64,000 nucleotides of DNA from Hyphomicrobiales bacterium (GCA_900469965.1 UBZP01000017.1:186001-250000), one strand, 5' to 3'; shown: positions 36,523-45,564, numbered from the stretch's first letter. Translations and numbers: made by a program. Notes: generated from the sequence alone by a model not told the origin.

Positions 36523-37953
36523 TCAGACGGCGGCGGCGCCCGTTGCGATCATGTAGATCCCTGCGCAGGCACCGAGCACGGCCAGGCTGAACAGGACGAG
36601 TTCGGCAAGGGTGAAGACGCGCGCACCCTGTTCGCGGCGCGCAAGGATGTAGAGGATCGTGCCGGGGCCGTAGATGACGGTGGTCAGCAGCAGGTGCTGG
36701 GCGCCGGCGGCGTAGATCAGGCCCGCGGTATAGATCGTGGCGATGCCCGCCTGCACCAGATTGGCGCGACGGTCCGACGGATCCCGGTCATAGGTCTCGC
36801 CGCGATAGGCGAGCTTGAGGCCGTAGGCGGCGACGAGGAAATAGGGGATCAGGATCATCGAGCTCGTCAGTTCGAGCGCCAGGCGGAAGGCGTATTGCGT
36901 GAACAGCGTCAGGATCAGGAAGAGCTGGACGACGATGTTCGTCAGCCAGAGCGCGTTGGAAGGGACGCCGCGCGCGTTCTCATGGCTGAGGAAGCGGGGC
37001 ATCGTTTCGAACTTCGAGGCCGAGTAGAGGATCTCGGCTGCGAGCAGCACCCAGGAGATGTAGGCGCCGGCCACCGAGATCAGCAGGCCGATGCTGACGA
37101 AGACGGCACCCCACGGGCCGACGACCGCCTCCAGGACGCCCGCCATCGACGGATTGCGCAGGGCGGTGAGTTCCGGCCGCAAGAGGACGCCGTAGGACAG
37201 AAGCGTCACCAGGACCATGAGGCAGAGCACGCCCAGGAAGCCCATGAGTGTTGCAAGCCCGACGTCCGAGCGGCGCCGGGCATAGCGCGAATAGACGCTC
37301 GCACCCTCGATGCCGACGAAGACGAAGACGGTCACGAGCATCGTGGCCCGGACCTGGCCGGCGATGCCGGCGAGGCTGACGTCGTCGTCGCCCCAGAAGC
37401 TCTCCGCGAACGTGTCGGTATCGAGGTTCAGGCCGACGAGGATGATGAAGAGAACGATCGGGATGATCTTCGCCAGCGTGACGACGTTGTTCAGGGCGGC
37501 TGCTTCCTTGATGCCGCGCAGGATCAGCGCATGCATGAGCCAGAGGAGCGCAGACGAGACGACAACGGCGGTCACCGTGTTGCCGTCGCCGAACACGGGG
37601 AAGAACAGCCCGAGCGTGGAGTTGATCAGCACGAAGTAGGAGACGTTGCCGAGAAGGGCCGCGGACCAGTATCCGAGCGCGGAGAGGAAGCCGGGGTAGT
37701 TGCCGAACCCGGTCTTGGCGTAGGCGTAGATGCCGGCGTCGAGATCGGGCTTGCGGCGCGACAGCGTCTGGAAGACCAGCGCCAGCATCAGCATGCCGAT
37801 GCCGGCGATCGCCCAGGCGACGAGGGCGCCGAACGGCCCGGTCGCCCGCCCGAACGCCTGCGGCAGGGAAAAGATACCGGCGCCGACCATCGAGCCGACC
37901 ACCATCGCCGTCAGCGTCCACAACGAGAATTTCTGCGGCGTATCCTGCGCCAT
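36523..37953 (-). CDS. arcD: Arginine/ornithine antiporter-like APC transporter (copy 2)
   Basis: This 476-aa protein is co-linear and clearly similar to the neighbouring ArcD (shared [15 protein letters not shown], a [19 protein letters not shown] segment and a similar C-terminus). Tandem duplication followed by divergence is the simplest origin. It may take a different exchange pair, such as arginine/citrulline. ATG 37953 is chosen to match copy 1; the upstream extension of the frame has no membrane protein character. A palindrome GCAAC-ATC-GTTGC lies 58 bp upstream. Confidence 0.85.
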   Translation of the reverse strand: MAQDTPQKFSLWTLTAMVVGSMVGAGIFSLPQAFGRATGPFGALVAWAIAGIGMLMLALVFQTLSRRKPDLDAGIYAYAKTGFGNYPGFLSALGYWSAALLGNVSYFVLINSTLGLFFPVFGDGNTVTAVVVSSALLWLMHALILRGIKEAAALNNVVTLAKIIPIVLFIILVGLNLDTDTFAESFWGDDDVSLAGIAGQVRATMLVTVFVFVGIEGASVYSRYARRRSDVGLATLMGFLGVLCLMVLVTLLSYGVLLRPELTALRNPSMAGVLEAVVGPWGAVFVSIGLLISVAGAYISWVLLAAEILYSASKFETMPRFLSHENARGVPSNALWLTNIVVQLFLILTLFTQYAFRLALELTSSMILIPYFLVAAYGLKLAYRGETYDRDPSDRRANLVQAGIATIYTAGLIYAAGAQHLLLTTVIYGPGTILYILARREQGARVFTLAELVLFSLAVLGACAGIYMIATGAAAV

Positions 37954-38010
37954 GCTCGTCCATCCTCGTTGCGCGCAAGCGGTTTTTCGAAACCGGCCAC
38001 CGGCGATCCT

Positions 38011-38023
38011 GCAACATCGTTGC
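38011..38023. promoter_or_regulatory. Short palindrome upstream of the second arcD gene
   Basis: GCAAC-ATC-GTTGC is a perfect inverted repeat located 58-70 bp before the ATG of the distal ArcD paralogue, in the divergent region shared with the lipoprotein hydrolase gene. The shape suits a dimeric regulator; none is identifiable. Confidence 0.3.
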
Positions 38024-38183
38024 CGCGGTGTAATTGGCGCACCGTCCCGGGATTTGGCCTGCAGTCTCACAATGGGAATTATTTCCACTCTATCGAGGTC
38101 GATGATCATCCGGCTTCTGCGGTTGCCGAGCGGGCGGCGGGATGCTCTAAATCTCCGTCATGTGACTCGAACCCCGGCGCCGG

Positions 38184-39335
38184 ATGATGCCAGCGAAGCG
38201 CGTGCTTGCATTCGTGATGATGGTTACAGCGCTCGTCGGCTGCGGCGGACCGCGCGCGGTGACCGGTCTTCCGGCCGACAGCACCGGTCCCGGCTCGAAG
38301 GCGGTGGTCCCGATCTTCCTTGCGACCTCGCGGGAGCGTTCGGACGATCCGGCCAAGCCCTATTCCGCCGGACGTTCGCAGGAGCTGAATTTCGCCGCGT
38401 TCGACATCGGCATCCCGGCCGGGCACCGGCCGGGCCGCGTCGAGACGAGCGGCCGCGCTCCGGATCCCGAGCGCCATTTCACGGCACTCTCCTACGCCCC
38501 GATTGCCGACCGCCGCGCCTTCGTCGCCGCGCTCGATGCCGCGCTGGAGCAGCGCAGGCCGGAGAGCCGCGAGATCTTCATCTTCGTCCACGGCTACAAC
38601 AACAACATCGCCGAGAGCCTGTTCCGCAACGCGCAACTCACCCACGACTACGCCATGGGGTCGGTTTCCCTGCACTATGCCTGGCCGTCGGGCGCCTCCA
38701 TCCCGCTCTATGTCTTCGATCGCGACAGCGCCATCGTCGGCCGCGGCGGGCTTGCCGAGACGATCGCGATCGCCGCCGAGACGAAGGCTGCGAGGATCGT
38801 GCTTCTCGGTCATTCCATGGGCGCCTATGTGGTGATGGAAGCCCTCCGGGACCTCGCGATGAGCGGCAGGGAACGCGTCCTGAAAAGGCTCGGCGGCGTG
38901 GTGCTGGCTGCACCCGACATCGACATCGACGCCTTCCAGAGCCAGGCCGACGACATCGGCACGCTGCCCCAGCCCTTCACCATCGTCGTATCGCGCCGCG
39001 ATCGCGCGCTCGGCTTCTCCCGACGGATCGCGGGCGGTCATCCGCGCGTCGGCAGCGGCGCCGACATCGCCTTCCTGCAGTCGCGCGGCATCACCGTGCT
39101 GGACGTCTCGGATGTCGACGGCGGCAGCCACAGCGTCTTTGCAAGCTCGGAGACGCTGATGAAGCTGATCGACAACAGCCGCCTGATGCGGGCGACGCTG
39201 GAGGACGAGCAGGCGGCGACGTCGCCCACCGCCCTTGCGGCCGGTGCCGCGGCCGTCGGAGAGGCGACGTCGCTGACGGTCTTCCTGCCGGCGCGGCTGA
39301 TCGGCCGGCTCGCCACCGTACCGCCGGCACAATAG
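38184..39335 (+). CDS. Alpha/beta hydrolase lipoprotein (DUF900 family)
   Basis: This 383-aa protein has a lipoprotein signal (VMMVTALVGC, lipidated Cys at about residue 20). The alpha/beta-hydrolase fold includes the IFIFVHGYNNN oxyanion block (about residue 135) and the nucleophile elbow GHSMGAY (Ser about residue 212). A C-terminal catalytic His is likely in DGGSHSVFASSE. DUF900 proteins are poorly characterised esterase-like enzymes. The C-terminal 50 residues are Ala-rich with a final hydrophobic stretch. It is divergent from arcD copy 2 and upstream of, but probably separate from, the antiporter operon. Confidence 0.8.
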   Translation: MMPAKRVLAFVMMVTALVGCGGPRAVTGLPADSTGPGSKAVVPIFLATSRERSDDPAKPYSAGRSQELNFAAFDIGIPAGHRPGRVETSGRAPDPERHFTALSYAPIADRRAFVAALDAALEQRRPESREIFIFVHGYNNNIAESLFRNAQLTHDYAMGSVSLHYAWPSGASIPLYVFDRDSAIVGRGGLAETIAIAAETKAARIVLLGHSMGAYVVMEALRDLAMSGRERVLKRLGGVVLAAPDIDIDAFQSQADDIGTLPQPFTIVVSRRDRALGFSRRIAGGHPRVGSGADIAFLQSRGITVLDVSDVDGGSHSVFASSETLMKLIDNSRLMRATLEDEQAATSPTALAAGAAAVGEATSLTVFLPARLIGRLATVPPAQ

Positions 39336-39461
39336 GCGGACGCCCTCTTGGGGTGCTGCGGCCGGCGTCGAATGGGACGCTGTGCCATGTACAACCCTGT
39401 TGCCGCGTGCATCATGACCGCATCGTCGCAATCCGTGCGCCCTTTTCGGAGTGGATGGCCC

Positions 39462-39995
39462 GTGTCACCGGTGGAGGAAGAGAGCCAGCGTGCACCGAAC
39501 GCCCTGCCGGGGGGACTTGCGGCCCTGTGGCTGCTGCTCCTGGTGCTCTGGATCGTCTTCAACGCCTCGGCGGCGCCCGCCATCCTTCTCGTCGGGGTCC
39601 TGGCGGCCGGCGTCATCGCATGGATCTTCACCACGCGAAGTGCGGTCTGGAGCGACGTGCGCCTGACGCCGCTGAGGCTCTACCATTTCCTTTGCTACGC
39701 GGGCGTCTTCCTGGTCGAAATGGTCAAGGCGAACCTCGGCATGCTGCGCTACGTCTACGCGCCGCGCATCGACATCCACCCCGGGATCGTCCGGATCGAC
39801 CTGCGGCTCAGCTCGCCGATCGGGCGCCTGGCGCTCGCCAATTCGATCGCGCTGACGCCCGGATCGCTGGTGATGGACATCGACGACGATGCGCTCTTCA
39901 TCCACTGGCTGGACGTCAGGACGACGGATGCCGAGCTGGCGACCGAAATGATCGCCGGCGCATTCGACAAGCATCTGGGGAAGGTCTTTGGCTGA
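39462..39995 (+). CDS. mrpE: Mrp/Mnh antiporter subunit E
   Basis: This membrane protein of about 177 aa matches MnhE/PhaE, with two to three N-terminal hydrophobic segments (GGLAALWLLLLVLWIVFNAS) and the conserved LANSIALTPGSLVMDIDDD. MrpE is needed for assembly and function of the multisubunit cation/proton antiporter. Start choice is uncertain: GTG 39462 gives near-family length; the frame is open back to 39348 with non-membrane sequence. It overlaps the next gene by 8 bp. Confidence 0.82.
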   Translation: MSPVEEESQRAPNALPGGLAALWLLLLVLWIVFNASAAPAILLVGVLAAGVIAWIFTTRSAVWSDVRLTPLRLYHFLCYAGVFLVEMVKANLGMLRYVYAPRIDIHPGIVRIDLRLSSPIGRLALANSIALTPGSLVMDIDDDALFIHWLDVRTTDAELATEMIAGAFDKHLGKVFG

Positions 39996-40248
39996 CGCGA
40001 TCCTCATGCTGGCCGGACTCCTGATCTTCTTCAGCATCGTGTTTTCCGTGCTGCGGCTGATCCTCGGCCGGACGGTCGTGGACCGCGTCGTCGCGATCGA
40101 TACGCTGACCGTGATCTCGCTGTCGCTCCTGGCGCTCTACGCCCATCTCTCCGGGCGCTTCGTCTACCTCGACGTGGCGCTGGTCTACGGGCTCCTGAGC
40201 TTCCTGGCCGTGCTCGCCCTGGCGCGCTTCCTGGAAAGGGGGCGGTAG
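39988..40248 (+). CDS. mrpF: Mrp/Mnh antiporter subunit F
   Basis: This 86-aa protein has three membrane segments and the family core RLILGRTVVDRVVAIDTL, with the conserved RxxxGPTxxDRVxALD-like pattern. A TTG start at 39988 overlaps mrpE; ATG at 40006 is the alternative and would remove six residues. Part of the Mrp-type complex in the inner membrane. Confidence 0.85.
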   Translation: MADAILMLAGLLIFFSIVFSVLRLILGRTVVDRVVAIDTLTVISLSLLALYAHLSGRFVYLDVALVYGLLSFLAVLALARFLERGR

Positions 40249-40250
40249 CC

Positions 40251-40499
40251 ATGCTGCAGGAATTGCTCGTCATCCTGATCTGCATCAGCATCATCGTCAG
40301 CGGGCTACTGGCCGTGACCCTGCGCGGGCTGACGGCGGCGATGGTCAGTTCGGGCCTGGCAAGCCTGTTTGCGGCCGTGTCCTATGTCCTGCTCGCCGCG
40401 CCCGACGTCGCGATGGCGGAAGCGGCGATCGGGGCGGGGCTTTCGACGCTGGTCTTCCTCCATGCGATCCGCCGGACGAGCGCGGGAAAGGAGGAGTAG
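40251..40499 (+). CDS. DUF4040 (MbhD-like) antiporter subunit
   Basis: This 82-aa hydrophobic protein has three membrane segments and the motif LLAAPDVAMAEAAIGAGLST. The same motif lies in the C-terminal part of MrpA in classic Mrp systems, and in the separate small subunit MbhD of archaeal membrane-bound hydrogenases. Here it is a free-standing gene, 2 bp after mrpF. Classic seven-subunit Mrp operons carry this sequence fused to MrpA, so this operon has the split, Mbh-like layout. Confidence 0.75.
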   Translation: MLQELLVILICISIIVSGLLAVTLRGLTAAMVSSGLASLFAAVSYVLLAAPDVAMAEAAIGAGLSTLVFLHAIRRTSAGKEE

Positions 40500-40502
40500 G
40501 AG

Positions 40503-40850
40503 GTGACGGAAACGATCGGCAGCATCATCATCCTCGCCGGCGCATTCTTCCTCTTCTCCGCAGGCGTCGGCCTGCTGCGCATGCCCGACACCTATACGCG
40601 CATCCAGGCGGGCACCAAGGCCTCCACCCTCGGCAACATCCTGGTCCTGGCCGGCCTCGGTTTCCATCATCCCGACTGGGCGCTGAAGCTGCTGGTGATC
40701 GCGGCCTTCGTCCTCTTGACCAACCCGCTCTCGTCGCATGCCCTGTCCCGCGCCGCCCATGCCATCGGTGTTCCATTGGCTCCGTCGACCGTCGTGGATG
40801 CGCTGGCGGAGCGCAACCGCGCGCGCGCCGAAGAGAAGCGATCGTCATGA
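40503..40850 (+). CDS. mrpG: Mrp/Mnh antiporter subunit G
   Basis: This 115-aa protein has three membrane segments and the MnhG signature GLLRMPDTYTRIQAGTKASTLG followed by FVLLTNPLSSHALSRAAH. GTG start at 40503 follows AGGAGTAGGAG. It overlaps mrpB by 4 bp. Structural subunit of the antiporter complex. Confidence 0.88.
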   Translation: MTETIGSIIILAGAFFLFSAGVGLLRMPDTYTRIQAGTKASTLGNILVLAGLGFHHPDWALKLLVIAAFVLLTNPLSSHALSRAAHAIGVPLAPSTVVDALAERNRARAEEKRSS

Positions 40851-41545
40851 AGAGGATCCGGGCTGCAATCGTCGTCCTCCTCTTTGGCGCGGCCTTCGCC
40901 GGGCTCGCCGTCGGCTACAGCGAACGCACCGTGCCGTCCGCGCTGGCGATGCGGTATCTGCAGGAGGTTCCGGCAGAACTCGGCGCCGCCAATGTCGTCA
41001 CCGGCATCCTCATCACCTATCGCGGCTTCGACACGCTGGGCGAGGTCGCCGTGCTGTTCATGGTCGCCGCCAGCGTCGGCATGCTGCTTTCCGCCGGGGC
41101 CGGCCGGCGTGCCGTTCCGGCAGGCGCCAGTGCCCCTCCGGCCCGGCCGCCGAGCGAGTTGGTGGTCAACGGTGCGGAAGTCGTCCTGCCCGTGGCGTTC
41201 CTGTTCGGCGCCTATGTCATCGTCAACGGCCATCTTTCGGCAGGCGGCGGTTTCCAGGGCGGGGCAGTCGTCGCCTCCGGGGTCGTCCTGCTCGTTCTCG
41301 CGCGGCCGTCGGTCGCGCTGCACCACGGTTTCCTGAGCGTGACGGAGTCGCTCGCCGGCGTCTTCTACGTCGCGCTCGGCATTCTCGGGCTGATCTTCGC
41401 CGGCGGCTTCCTCGACAGCCACATCCTGCCGCGCGGCGAATTCGGCGCGTTTATCAGCGCCGGCGCCATTCCGCTGATTTCGGCGCTCCTCGGCATCAAG
41501 GTCGCAGCCGAGCTCAGCGTCATCATCGATCGCTTCCGCAGTTGA
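40847..41545 (+). CDS. mrpB: Mrp/Mnh antiporter subunit B with MbhE-like N-terminus
   Basis: This 232-aa membrane protein has a C-terminal MnhB domain (VVLPVAFLFGAYVIVNGHLSAGGGFQGGAVVAS, which holds the conserved HxxPGGGFQGG-like loop). Its N-terminal 90 residues (ILITYRGFDTLGEVAVLFMVA) resemble MbhE, the segment found at the MrpA C-terminus in classic systems. Thus the missing MrpA tail is spread over this gene and the DUF4040 gene. Overlaps mrpG by 4 bp. Confidence 0.83.
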   Translation: MKRIRAAIVVLLFGAAFAGLAVGYSERTVPSALAMRYLQEVPAELGAANVVTGILITYRGFDTLGEVAVLFMVAASVGMLLSAGAGRRAVPAGASAPPARPPSELVVNGAEVVLPVAFLFGAYVIVNGHLSAGGGFQGGAVVASGVVLLVLARPSVALHHGFLSVTESLAGVFYVALGILGLIFAGGFLDSHILPRGEFGAFISAGAIPLISALLGIKVAAELSVIIDRFRS

Positions 41546-41562
41546 GCGGGGCAGGAGGGGCG

Positions 41563-41931
41563 ATGGGGCTGCCGATTTCACATCTGCTTCTGGTGACCGG
41601 CCTCGTGCTGATGCTGATCGGGATGTGGGGCGTCTTGGTGCATCGGAACATCCTGCGCATCATCATCGGCTTCTCGCTGTTCGGCACCGGCACGCATATC
41701 GTCATCGTCGCGACAGGTTATGTCACCGGCGGGACGGCGCCGATCATCGACGCCGCGCTTCCGGCAGGTGCTGCGGGTGCCCGGGCCGTGGATCCCATCC
41801 CCTCCGCCCTCGTGGTGACGGCGATCGTCATCGGCTTTTCGGTGACGGCGGTGATGCTGTCCTACGCGATCCGGCTCTACGCGGCGCGCAAGACACTCTC
41901 CATCGACGCGTTCACGGAGCAGAAATGGTAG
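41563..41931 (+). CDS. mrpC: Mrp/Mnh antiporter subunit C (NuoK-like)
   Basis: This 122-aa NuoK homologue has three membrane helices (LLLVTGLVLMLIGMWGVLV, then the RNILRIIIGFSLFGTGTHI segment) and DPIPSALVVTAIVIGFSVTAVMLSYAI. NuoK-type subunits carry membrane glutamates or equivalents in complex I; this region forms part of the ion path in Mrp. ATG 41563 follows GGAGGGG. It overlaps the fused antiporter gene by 7 bp. Confidence 0.88.
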   Translation: MGLPISHLLLVTGLVLMLIGMWGVLVHRNILRIIIGFSLFGTGTHIVIVATGYVTGGTAPIIDAALPAGAAGARAVDPIPSALVVTAIVIGFSVTAVMLSYAIRLYAARKTLSIDAFTEQKW

Positions 41932-44900
41932 AGGGGCTTCTCCAGCCTTTGAACATCTTCCTGCTCGGACTGGGCGGCGGCTTCCTGATCCCGCTGCTCC
42001 ATCGGCTGTCGAAGCGTCTGCCCGCCACGGCGTTCTGGGTGAGCCTCGCCGGCATGACGCTCGTGTCCGGCGTTTGCCTCTGGCGCCTTCTCGGCGGCGC
42101 GGACGCCTTCGAAATCCGGACTGCCGGAACCGCGCCGCCGCTGGCGATCAGCCTGCGGCTGGGCCTGGCGGAGGGGTTCTTCGCCTTCTGCGTCAACCTC
42201 GCGGCCCTGCTCGGCGCCTGGCAGCTTTGGCCCCGCCTGCGCGACAGCTACACCTTCCTGCTGCTGTTTCTGATCCTCGTCATGGGCATCAACGGCATGA
42301 TCATGACGCGCGACCTCTTCAACCTGTTCGTCTTTCTCGAGATCGTATCGATCGGCACCTATGGCCTGTTCGGCCTCGGGCAGACGCCGGCGGCCGTGGC
42401 GGGCGCGTTCAAGTACATCATGGCGACCGTGCTCGCCTCGTCGTTCTTCCTGCTCGGGGCGGCCTTGCTCTATCATGTGACGGGAACGCTCAGCATCGAC
42501 GAGATGGTCATGCGGCGCGACCTGATCGCGGGCCCCGTCGGTTTGACCGCGCTCGTCCTGGTGCTTTCCTGCCTCATCGTCGAGCTGAAGCCTTTCCCGG
42601 CGAACGGCTGGGGGCTCGACGTCTACGAGACGGCGCCTGCCGGCGTGGCGGCGCTCGTCTCCGTGGGCGTCTCGGCCGGCGTGTTCTTCGCGCTCTTCAA
42701 GCTGATGCCGCTCTTTGCCGCGCATCTGACGCTGATCGCGTTCTCGGCCGCCGTGACCTTCCTCCTCTCCAATCTGGTGGGCCTCAGGCAGACGAACGTC
42801 CAGCGCATGCTCGGCTGTTCCTCGATCGCGCAGATGGCGCTGCTGGTGCTGGCGCTGGCACTGCTGTTGCGGCAGGGCGCCGACGACGCGCTGGCGCTCG
42901 TGGTCGGCGGGCTCTTCTTCAGCCACCTGTTCGCCAAGGCGGGGTTGTTCTGGCTTGCGGGCGCCGTGCGGCGTGAAAGGATCCGGGACTGGAACGTCCT
43001 GGCGGCGGGGCCTTCCTTCCTTCTGGTCTTCTGCTGCCTGCTCGTGGCGATCGCGGGCCTGCCGCCCTTTCCCGGCTTCTGGGCGAAGTGGGAACTGGTG
43101 CTGAGGCTTGCGCGGGAGGGCGGTTACGCGTGGATCGCGGTGGTCCTCATGGGCTCCCTGCTGGAGGCCGCCTACCTGTTCCGGTGGTTCGGCCGCGCCA
43201 TCAAGGCCGGCCGCAGGGACACCGGCGGCCCGCTCTCACACGGGCGGCTGTTTCCGGCCGCAGCCTGCGTCGCGCTTCTGGTCATGGGCGGCGGCGTCGC
43301 CGCCTCGGCAGCCGGGATCACCTCCCTCTGGGTCTACACACCGTTAGCGGCAGGGGGGCTCCTGGTTGCGGCCGAGGGCCTGCCGGGACGGGCAAAATGC
43401 GGATTGATGCTGCTGGCGGTCGCCGTCCTCGGGGTCTGGATGGCGCAGGGCACCGGCGGCATCAACGGCCTGTTCGCGACGCTTCTGCTTTCCGGCGGGC
43501 TGGTGATCGCCGCGGCCGGTCTCTACCGCCGCGACGCACGGCCCGGTTACTATCCGCTGATGGCGGTGCTTCTGCTGTCGATCGTCGCGCTGCTGCGGGC
43601 CTCGACGAGCCTGGAGTTCTTCTTCGCCTGGGAACTGGTGACGCTGGCGTCGTTCTTCATGCTTGCGCTCGCGCCTGCCGCGCGCGGGGTCGTGCTGCAG
43701 TACCTGCTGTTCTCGCTGGCGTCCGCCTTCGTGCTTCTCGTGGGGCTTGCGGTCGCGGCGTCTGCGACGGGCACCACCAGCCTCTCTTCGTTCCTCGCCG
43801 CCGGTCCGGTCGCCGCGCCGGCATTCGTGCTGATCGCGCTCGGGTGCATGGTCAAGATCGGCGTCATCGGCGTTCATGTCTGGTTACCCGCAGCTTACGC
43901 AAGGGCGGACGACGATTTCTCCGCCATGCTGTCCGCCGTCGTCGGAAAGGTGGCCGTCTTCGGCCTGTTCATGGCCGCCTATCTGGCGACGCGCGCGGAA
44001 GCAGGGCTCGAGCTTGCGCGCATTGTCGGCTGGATCGGCATGCTGACGACGGTGGTTGCCGCCCTTCTCGCGCTCCAGCAGGCCGACATGAAACGGATGC
44101 TCGCCTATTCCAGCCTCAGCCAGACCGGCTACATCGTCACCGCCGTGGCGTTGATCAGCCATCTCGGCTGGGTGACGGCGCTCTACCTCGTCGCCAACCA
44201 TCTGATGGTCAAGGGCATCCTGTTCCTCGCGGCGGCCGCGGTGATCGAGCGAACCGGCCTCAGGCGGCTGGAGGCGTGCGGCGGGCTGGCGAGGCGGATG
44301 CCGCTGACCTTTTCGGTGGCGGTCATTGCGCTGGTCTCCATGTCGGGCCTGCCGCCGCTCGCCGGCTTCGGCGGGAAGTGGCTGCTCCTGAGCGCGATGA
44401 TGGAGCGGGGCTGGTACGGGCCGCTGGCTCTCGGGATCCTCGCGACCCTGGTCGGTCTGCTCTACATGGTTCGTTTCGGCCACGCGGTCTTTCTCGGCCC
44501 GCTGAAGCCGGAGCGTGGAGCGGTGCGCGAGGCGCCGGCAGCGCTGCTGGTCCCGCAGTTCGTGCTGGTTGCCGGCATCCTGCTGCTGTCGTTCTTCACC
44601 AAGCTGTTCATGGATCCGGTTTCGGCCGCGATCGACCCGCAGTTCGCCTCGACCCTCGTCTGGCAGGGCATGTCGCTGGAGCTGATCTATGCCTACTGGA
44701 ACCCGGCGAGGGCGATGGCGGGCGCCGTCGGCCTGGCACTGGTCGGCGCGGTGGTGCTGTGGCTCTCCTACAGGATCGGGCGCCGGCCGTCGCAGTCTGG
44801 CGGCCTTGCGCGGTTCTTCCGCTACTACCGGCCGCTGCTCGCGCCGGTGCTGGCATCGCATGCCGAGCGCTTCTGGGACGCGGTGTCGGTCGTATTCGGT

Positions 44901-45026
44901 GCGGCCGCCGGGGCGGCGCGACGGGTCTATGGCGGCAACGGCCAGACCTATGCGATCCAGGTGCTGGCCTATGTGCTGGTGCTCTATTTCTTCGTCGTGG
45001 CCTATCCGCTGCTGCAGTCCCGGTAG
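41925..45026 (+). CDS. Fused double antiporter subunit (two NuoL/M/N-type modules)
   Basis: This 1033-aa membrane protein holds two complete proton-antiporter modules in tandem. Module 1 (about residues 1-490) has the key TM5 glutamate in FVFLEIVSIGTYG (E139) and a lysine in VELKPFPANGW (K222), as in MbhH/MrpD-like proteins. Module 2 (about 510-1030) has FFAWELVTLASFF (E570) and VKIGVIGVHVWLPAAY (K644). In standard Mrp these are separate MrpA and MrpD chains. The frame is continuous with no sign of a frameshift, and the overlap with mrpC supports the ATG at 41925. It likely drives Na+/H+ or K+/H+ exchange. Confidence 0.85.
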   Translation: MVEGLLQPLNIFLLGLGGGFLIPLLHRLSKRLPATAFWVSLAGMTLVSGVCLWRLLGGADAFEIRTAGTAPPLAISLRLGLAEGFFAFCVNLAALLGAWQLWPRLRDSYTFLLLFLILVMGINGMIMTRDLFNLFVFLEIVSIGTYGLFGLGQTPAAVAGAFKYIMATVLASSFFLLGAALLYHVTGTLSIDEMVMRRDLIAGPVGLTALVLVLSCLIVELKPFPANGWGLDVYETAPAGVAALVSVGVSAGVFFALFKLMPLFAAHLTLIAFSAAVTFLLSNLVGLRQTNVQRMLGCSSIAQMALLVLALALLLRQGADDALALVVGGLFFSHLFAKAGLFWLAGAVRRERIRDWNVLAAGPSFLLVFCCLLVAIAGLPPFPGFWAKWELVLRLAREGGYAWIAVVLMGSLLEAAYLFRWFGRAIKAGRRDTGGPLSHGRLFPAAACVALLVMGGGVAASAAGITSLWVYTPLAAGGLLVAAEGLPGRAKCGLMLLAVAVLGVWMAQGTGGINGLFATLLLSGGLVIAAAGLYRRDARPGYYPLMAVLLLSIVALLRASTSLEFFFAWELVTLASFFMLALAPAARGVVLQYLLFSLASAFVLLVGLAVAASATGTTSLSSFLAAGPVAAPAFVLIALGCMVKIGVIGVHVWLPAAYARADDDFSAMLSAVVGKVAVFGLFMAAYLATRAEAGLELARIVGWIGMLTTVVAALLALQQADMKRMLAYSSLSQTGYIVTAVALISHLGWVTALYLVANHLMVKGILFLAAAAVIERTGLRRLEACGGLARRMPLTFSVAVIALVSMSGLPPLAGFGGKWLLLSAMMERGWYGPLALGILATLVGLLYMVRFGHAVFLGPLKPERGAVREAPAALLVPQFVLVAGILLLSFFTKLFMDPVSAAIDPQFASTLVWQGMSLELIYAYWNPARAMAGAVGLALVGAVVLWLSYRIGRRPSQSGGLARFFRYYRPLLAPVLASHAERFWDAVSVVFGAAAGAARRVYGGNGQTYAIQVLAYVLVLYFFVVAYPLLQSR

Positions 45027-45045
45027 GGGGCGGGAAAGACCCCCT
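45025..45045 (+). terminator. Terminator hairpin of the antiporter operon
   Basis: AGGGGG (45025-45030) pairs with CCCCCT (45040-45045) over a 9-nt loop, followed by CGATTTTA. It overlaps the stop codon of the last antiporter gene. Confidence 0.55.
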
Positions 45046-45130
45046 CGATTTTACAGGACCGCCTTTGCGGGCTAACGTTGGGGATCGTGGGCCGAAGATG
45101 AAGCATTCAACGAGCAGGAAAGGAAGAGAA

Positions 45131-45391
45131 ATGCGCAAGTTATCCCTTTTACTCGTTCTGGCCGCGATTGCTGCCACCGGCTGCACGCCGACCGAAAGAG
45201 GCGCCGGCATCGGTGCGGCAACCGGTGCGGTCATCGGCGGTGCCGTCACCGGCAATGTCCGGGGCGCCGCAGTCGGCGCTGCCATCGGCGGCGTCTCGGG
45301 TGCGGTGATCGGCAATGTCGCCGGCCGGCCGGGCCAGTGCTACTACCGCGACCGATACGGCCGCCGCTACATCGCGGCCTGCCCGGGCTAG
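45131..45391 (+). CDS. Small glycine-zipper lipoprotein
   Basis: This 86-aa protein has a lipoprotein signal (MRKLSLLLVLAAIAATGC, lipidated Cys at residue 18). An alternating Gly/Ala glycine-zipper follows (GAGIGAATGAVIGGAVTG, then GAAVGAAIGGVSGAVIGN), then a basic, aromatic tail with two Cys. Such proteins insert into or rigidify the outer membrane and are common in rhizobia (osmotic- or envelope-stress genes). ATG 45131 is preferred over the upstream ATG because it starts a clean signal. Confidence 0.8.
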   Translation: MRKLSLLLVLAAIAATGCTPTERGAGIGAATGAVIGGAVTGNVRGAAVGAAIGGVSGAVIGNVAGRPGQCYYRDRYGRRYIAACPG

Positions 45392-45564
45392 CCGCCCGAA
45401 GGGGTTCGCCTGTCGCCGGCGGCGCGTCATGCCGCCGGGGACAGGGCGGCCCCGCGCGGGTACCCTCGACCGAAAACGGGGACCTCGCGCCGATAGCCTC
45501 GGTCCGGCCAGTCGCCGATCGCAGATGCATCCGTCACGCAAGTCCGAGCTTCCAGGAGGCCGCA

